This document shows, in pieces, positions 30,952-34,463 of a DNA stretch of 34,463 bases. The notes under the pieces were generated by a model. It made no database searches. It was not told the origin of the DNA and saw only the letters and a program-made list of their open reading frames with translations. This DNA is from Sutterella sp. (GTDB lineage Bacteria > Pseudomonadota > Gammaproteobacteria > Burkholderiales > Burkholderiaceae_F). Every line of letters starts with the position of its first letter. Position 1 is the first letter of the stretch. A program made the position numbers and the translations under genes. Location: positions 1 through 34,463 of the forward strand of contig DYBN01000003.1 of the NCBI GenBank assembly GCA_019418605.1. Direction: 5' to 3'.

Positions 30952-32217
30952 TTAGAGACGATAGACCGGGTAGAGCGCCGTGAGCTGATCGACCTCGGCG
31001 CGCACGCGCTCGAGCACCGCGGCGTCTTCGGGCGCATCGAGCAAGTCGGCGATGAGGTTTGCCGTCTTGCGCATCTGTTCTTCCTTAAAGCCGCGGGTTG
31101 TCATCGCGGGCGTTCCAAGGCGAATGCCGGAGGTGACAAAGGGCTTTTCGGGGTCGTTGTGGATGGCGTTTTTGTTGACCGTGATGTGCGCTGCGCCCAA
31201 AAGCGCCTCGGCCGCCTTGCCCGTGATGTGCTTGGGGCGCAGGTCAACGAGCATCACGTGGCTTTCGGTGCCGCCCGAGACGATGCGAAGGCCCCGCTTT
31301 TCGAGCTCTTCGGCGAGCGCCTGCGCATTTTTGAGCACCTGCCGCCCGTAGTCCTTGAATTCGGGCTTGAGCGCTTCGCCAAGCGCCACGGCCTTGGCAG
31401 CGATGACGTGCATCAGGGGGCCGCCCTGCATGCCTGGGAAGACGGCCGAGTTGACCGCCTTTTCCAAGTCCGGACGGCAGAAGATGATGCCCCCGCGCGG
31501 GCCCCTTAAGCTCTTGTGCGTGGTGGTGGTCACGATGTCGGCGCTGCCAAAGGGCGAGGGATAAACGCCCGCGGCGATAAGCCCCGCATAGTGGGCCATG
31601 TCGACCATCAGGAGCGCACCGACCCCGTGGGCGATGTCGGCAAAGCGCTTGAAGTCGATGCGAAGCGAATAGGCCGAGGCGCCCGCGATGATGATTTTGG
31701 GCTTGCTCTCCTTGGCAAGGCGCTCGACTTCGTCGTAGTCGATGGCTTCCTTGTCGTCGGTGACGCCGTAGCTCACGATGTGAAAGTACTTGCCCGAGAA
31801 GTTGATCTTCATGCCGTGGGTGAGGTGCCCGCCGTCGGCAAGGCTCATGCCCATGATCGTGTCGCCCGGGTTGGCAAAGGCCATGAGGACGGCCTCGTTG
31901 GCCTGCGCGCCCGAGTGCGGCTGCACGTTGACGGCCATTTCAACGCCCGCGGGCTCGCAAAAGAGCTTCTTGGCGCGCTCGATGGCGATGCGCTCGATTT
32001 CGTCGACGTACTGGCAGCCGCCGTAGTAGCGGCGTCCCGGATAGCCTTCGGCGTACTTGTTGGTGAGCTGGCTGCCCTGGGCCTGCATCACGGCGGGCGA
32101 GGCGTAGTTTTCGCTCGCGATGAGCTCGATGTGCTGCTCCTGGCGCTGCATCTCCGCAGCAATGTAGTTCCAGACCTCGCCGTCGACGGCGGCCACGGTG
32201 TTTGCGTAGTGGTACAT
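30952..32217 (-). CDS. glyA: Serine hydroxymethyltransferase
   Basis: Pyridoxal-phosphate enzyme that interconverts serine and glycine and charges tetrahydrofolate with a one-carbon unit; cytoplasmic. From the ATG at 32217 it has 421 residues, the usual bacterial length. Diagnostic segments: IELIASENYASPAVM near 31, EGYPGRRYYGGCQYVDEIE, the PLP-lysine motif TTTTHKSLRGPRGG, and NKNAIHNDPEKPFVTSGIRLGTPA near the end. The frame extends upstream to 32355 with Arg/Pro-rich sequence unlike the family, so the start is set at MYHYANTV. It heads the glyA-nrdR-rib block. Confidence 0.97.
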   Translation of the reverse strand: MYHYANTVAAVDGEVWNYIAAEMQRQEQHIELIASENYASPAVMQAQGSQLTNKYAEGYPGRRYYGGCQYVDEIERIAIERAKKLFCEPAGVEMAVNVQPHSGAQANEAVLMAFANPGDTIMGMSLADGGHLTHGMKINFSGKYFHIVSYGVTDDKEAIDYDEVERLAKESKPKIIIAGASAYSLRIDFKRFADIAHGVGALLMVDMAHYAGLIAAGVYPSPFGSADIVTTTTHKSLRGPRGGIIFCRPDLEKAVNSAVFPGMQGGPLMHVIAAKAVALGEALKPEFKDYGRQVLKNAQALAEELEKRGLRIVSGGTESHVMLVDLRPKHITGKAAEALLGAAHITVNKNAIHNDPEKPFVTSGIRLGTPAMTTRGFKEEQMRKTANLIADLLDAPEDAAVLERVRAEVDQLTALYPVYRL

Positions 32218-32840
32218 GGTGCCTAAGCCCCCTAAGTGCTCTTGCGGGCGGGCTCGCAAAAAACCTTTCCTTCCGCCCCCGGGCGCGGGCGCGCGCTGCG
32301 CCCCGCTCGAGGTCAAAGGGAGCGCTTTTTTCGTGCACTCGCCCAGTAAAGTCAAAGAAAGTCAAAAATCCATTCAGCGTTCACGCAGCCCGGGTGCGTC
32401 TGCGTCCGCAGAGGTGTTGCGCTGCGGCGCAGGAAAAGCAGAGCGCTTAAATCAAGGCCCGCCCTCTAGTGCGCGGGCGGCAAATACGCCCCGTCCCCTT
32501 TGCCAAGGAGTCGAAAGCGACCTTGCCAAAGGGCCGGAAAGAAAAAAGCTCAAAAAGAGATGCCGGGAAGGCCGGCTCGGCAGGCCTTGGCGGCAAAAAA
32601 GAACGTGCGCCCGGGCGTCAATCGACGCGACATTATCGCATCGAAGACCCTGCAAAAACGGCCGGGGTGCGCACGAACAAATCCTCTCCCCACATAAGAC
32701 GCGCCCGGCCAAGGGCTCTCACATCTTTCTCGAGAGTCTGCGCGCAAAGACGGTTTCACGCGCTTTTTACCGCGGCGCCCGCCCCCGGTTTCCCTTTGCC
32801 GTTGCGGCCCCGTCAGGGACTGCGGGCGCAAAAGCGGCCC
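32218..32840. other. Long intergenic region between glyA and the phosphate transporter
   Basis: No supportable gene. The clearest structure is CCCTTTGCCAAGG (32496-32508) pairing with CCTTGCCAAAGGG (32521-32533), 12 of 13 positions, with an inner GTCG/CGAC; it has no T-run on either side and is unexplained. The glyA promoter should lie near 32240-32400. Confidence 0.45.
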
Positions 32841-32880
32841 CTGTCATCGCCCTGTCACCGTCTCGTCATCGATCTGACAC
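32841..32880 (+). promoter_or_regulatory. Double Pho box (PhoB-binding site)
   Basis: Four 7-base half-sites are phased every 11 bases: CTGTCAT (32841), CTGTCAC (32852), TCGTCAT (32863) and CTGACAC (32874). The first two match the PhoB box consensus CTGTCAT-N4-CTGTCAC. A fifth, weaker CCGTCAC lies in the same phase at 32896. The site is 85 bases before the transporter start, so phosphate starvation should induce the transporter through PhoB. Confidence 0.85.
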
Positions 32881-32964
32881 GAGAGCGCAGTCTATCCGTC
32901 ACAGTGCCGGCGCACACTTTCGCCGTCAATTTTGACCAGCTTACGTTTTGTCACTTTTTGCATC

Positions 32965-34458
32965 ATGGAAAACTACTACATAGCGCTGCTCGCCTTTCTA
33001 GGACTGCTGGCAGCCTTTGACCTGTTTGTCGGCGTGAGCAACGACGCCGTCAACTTCCTGAATTCGGCCCTGGGCTGCCGCATCGCCTCGTTTCGCACGA
33101 CGATGTTCGTCGCAAGCGTGGGCGTCATGCTCGGCGCCACCTTCTCCTCGGGCATGATGGAAATCGCCCGCTCGGGCGTCTTCAACCCCCAGATGTTCAC
33201 CTTCTCCGAAATCATGATCATCTTCTTTGCGGTCATGGTGACGGACATCATCCTGCTCGATGCGTTCAACTCGCTGGGGCTGCCCACCTCAACGACGGTT
33301 TCGATCGTCTTTGAACTTTTGGGAAGCGCCCTTGCCGCCGCGGCCTTTACGCTCATTGCCGACGGCCGGTCGGTGGCCGACGTGGTCGAGTACATCAACT
33401 CCTCGCAGTCGCTCACCATCATCTCGGGCATTCTCATCTCGGTCGTGGTGGCCTTCGTCACCGGTACCGTCGTGCAGTACGTCGCGCGCCTTATCTTCAC
33501 CTTCAACTTCGAGAAGATGTACCGCCTCGCAGGCGGCATCTACGCAGGCTTTTCGATTACCGCCATCTTCTACTTCCTCGTGATGAAGGGCGCCAAGGGC
33601 GCAAGCTTCATGCGGCCCGAGTGGATCAAGTTCATGGAGGACAACACGCTTTCCATCGTGCTCGTTCTCTTTATTGCGCTCACGATTTTCTTCCAGCTTC
33701 TGATCCTCTTTACCCGCGTCAACATCTTCAAGATCATTATTCTGGCCGGCACCTTCTCGCTTGCCTTCGCGTTTGCGGGCAACGACCTTGTGAACTTCGT
33801 GGGCGTGCCGCTTGCCGCGCTTGACTCCTGGCGCGAATGGACGGCCTCGGGCGCCGCGGCCGAAACCTTCACGATGGAAGGGCTCTTGAAGCCCACCGTG
33901 GCCAATACGGGGCTGCTGCTTCTTGCGGGCCTCATCATGGTGCTCACGCTGTGGTTCAGCAAAAAGGCCCAGATCGTGATTCAGACCTCGATCAACCTGT
34001 CGGCGAGCAACGCGGGCGAGCAGGAGCAGTTCGGCAGCTCGCTGCCGGGCCGCATGATCGTGCGCGCCACGATGGGCCTTGGCAAGGTCGTCAACCAGAT
34101 CATTCCGCTTGGCGTGCGCCGCGGCATCGACACCCGCTTTGAGCCCAAAAAGCTCGTGCGCGGCGAAACGCCTCTTCCCTTTGACTACGTGCGCGCCTCG
34201 ATCAACCTCGTGGTGAGCGCCATTTTGATTGCCTCGGCCACGAGCCTGAAGCTGCCGCTTTCGACCACCTACGTCACCTTCATGGTGGCCATGGGCTCGA
34301 GCTTTGCCGACGGCGCGTGGGATCGCGAGACGGCCGTCTACCGCGTCTCGGGCGTTCTGACCGTCATCAGCGGCTGGTTCATCACCGCCCTTTGCGCCTC
34401 GACCATGGCCCGACTTTTATACCAAATTGGACAAAATCGCGCCGGAAGCCTTGATTGA
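32965..34458 (+). CDS. PiT-family inorganic phosphate transporter
   Basis: Inner-membrane phosphate symporter of the PHO4/PiT family, 497 residues to its stop. The first PiT signature is FVGVSNDAVNFLNSALG (about 21-37); the inverted second repeat carries LPLSTTYVTFMVAMGSSFADGAW near residues 430-450. At least ten hydrophobic helices. The form with SNDAVNFLNSA resembles the longer PiT subtype seen also in Bacteroidetes, whose members continue well past this point. Here the protein stops after one more helix (ending TMARLLYQIG) and a short tail, so it may be truncated; the local sequence after about 34410 is more AT-rich. The start MENYYIALL is preferred over an ATG-like start at 32932 because the latter adds 11 residues without a better site. 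A double Pho box lies upstream. Confidence 0.88.
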   Translation: MENYYIALLAFLGLLAAFDLFVGVSNDAVNFLNSALGCRIASFRTTMFVASVGVMLGATFSSGMMEIARSGVFNPQMFTFSEIMIIFFAVMVTDIILLDAFNSLGLPTSTTVSIVFELLGSALAAAAFTLIADGRSVADVVEYINSSQSLTIISGILISVVVAFVTGTVVQYVARLIFTFNFEKMYRLAGGIYAGFSITAIFYFLVMKGAKGASFMRPEWIKFMEDNTLSIVLVLFIALTIFFQLLILFTRVNIFKIIILAGTFSLAFAFAGNDLVNFVGVPLAALDSWREWTASGAAAETFTMEGLLKPTVANTGLLLLAGLIMVLTLWFSKKAQIVIQTSINLSASNAGEQEQFGSSLPGRMIVRATMGLGKVVNQIIPLGVRRGIDTRFEPKKLVRGETPLPFDYVRASINLVVSAILIASATSLKLPLSTTYVTFMVAMGSSFADGAWDRETAVYRVSGVLTVISGWFITALCASTMARLLYQIGQNRAGSLD

Positions 34459-34463
34459 CGGGG

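Noticed and set aside
1..34463. CRISPR array, tRNA or rRNA genes
   Set aside because: No regularly spaced direct repeats, no T-loop-type sequence in a cloverleaf context, and no rRNA segments were recognised by eye.

Overview
The window is GC-rich, densely coded DNA from a Gram-negative bacterium, most likely a gut betaproteobacterium of the Sutterellaceae (Burkholderiales). This placement is an inference. It rests on the glyA-nrdR-ribD-ribE / ribH-nusB-thiL-pgpA-pncC gene order, a Burkholderiales-type general porin, an autotransporter with an extended signal peptide, and periplasmic flavocytochrome-type reductases. No rRNA, tRNA or CRISPR array was recognised.

Left part (1-5,700): an unassigned structured stretch, an EamA/DMT permease, a PBP4-type peptidase (dacB), and groES-groEL behind a near-consensus sigma-32 promoter, closed by an intrinsic terminator. 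From 5,677 to 12,419 everything lies on the minus strand: a large Pmp-repeat autotransporter with a nine-C tract upstream, an unknown two-helix membrane protein, a U32-family (TrhP-like) protein and a secreted alpha/beta hydrolase. pyrF follows on the plus strand.

Respiratory part (13,600-19,640): the best find is a 585-residue flavoprotein (14076-15833). Its active-site residues fall at exactly the positions I recall for Shewanella urocanate reductase UrdA: Tyr373, Asp388, Arg411, His520 and Arg560. It would make imidazole propionate from urocanate, using urocanate as a periplasmic electron acceptor. A TetR-type palindrome and a second related site sit upstream, the latter overlapping the likely promoter. 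An IS630-family transposase gene separates it from a second module on the minus strand, made of a Tat-exported flavoprotein and a tetraheme cytochrome c. That flavoprotein lacks the fumarate-binding residues, so its substrate is unknown. Neither ApbE nor a CymA/NapC-type quinol dehydrogenase is in the window.

Middle (19,640-22,660): a porin with an unusual set of inverted repeats downstream, a possible small RNA gene diverging from the porin, and a Crp/Fnr-like regulator preceded by a perfect N6-spaced inverted repeat.

Right part (22,705-34,463): a housekeeping block on the minus strand, glyA-nrdR-ribD-ribE-(old yellow enzyme)-ribH-nusB-thiL-pgpA-pncC, interrupted by one plus-strand membrane protein and lacking the ribBA gene often found here. 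The window ends with a PiT-type phosphate transporter preceded by four 11-bp-phased PhoB half-sites. Its C-terminus ends abruptly at the window edge.
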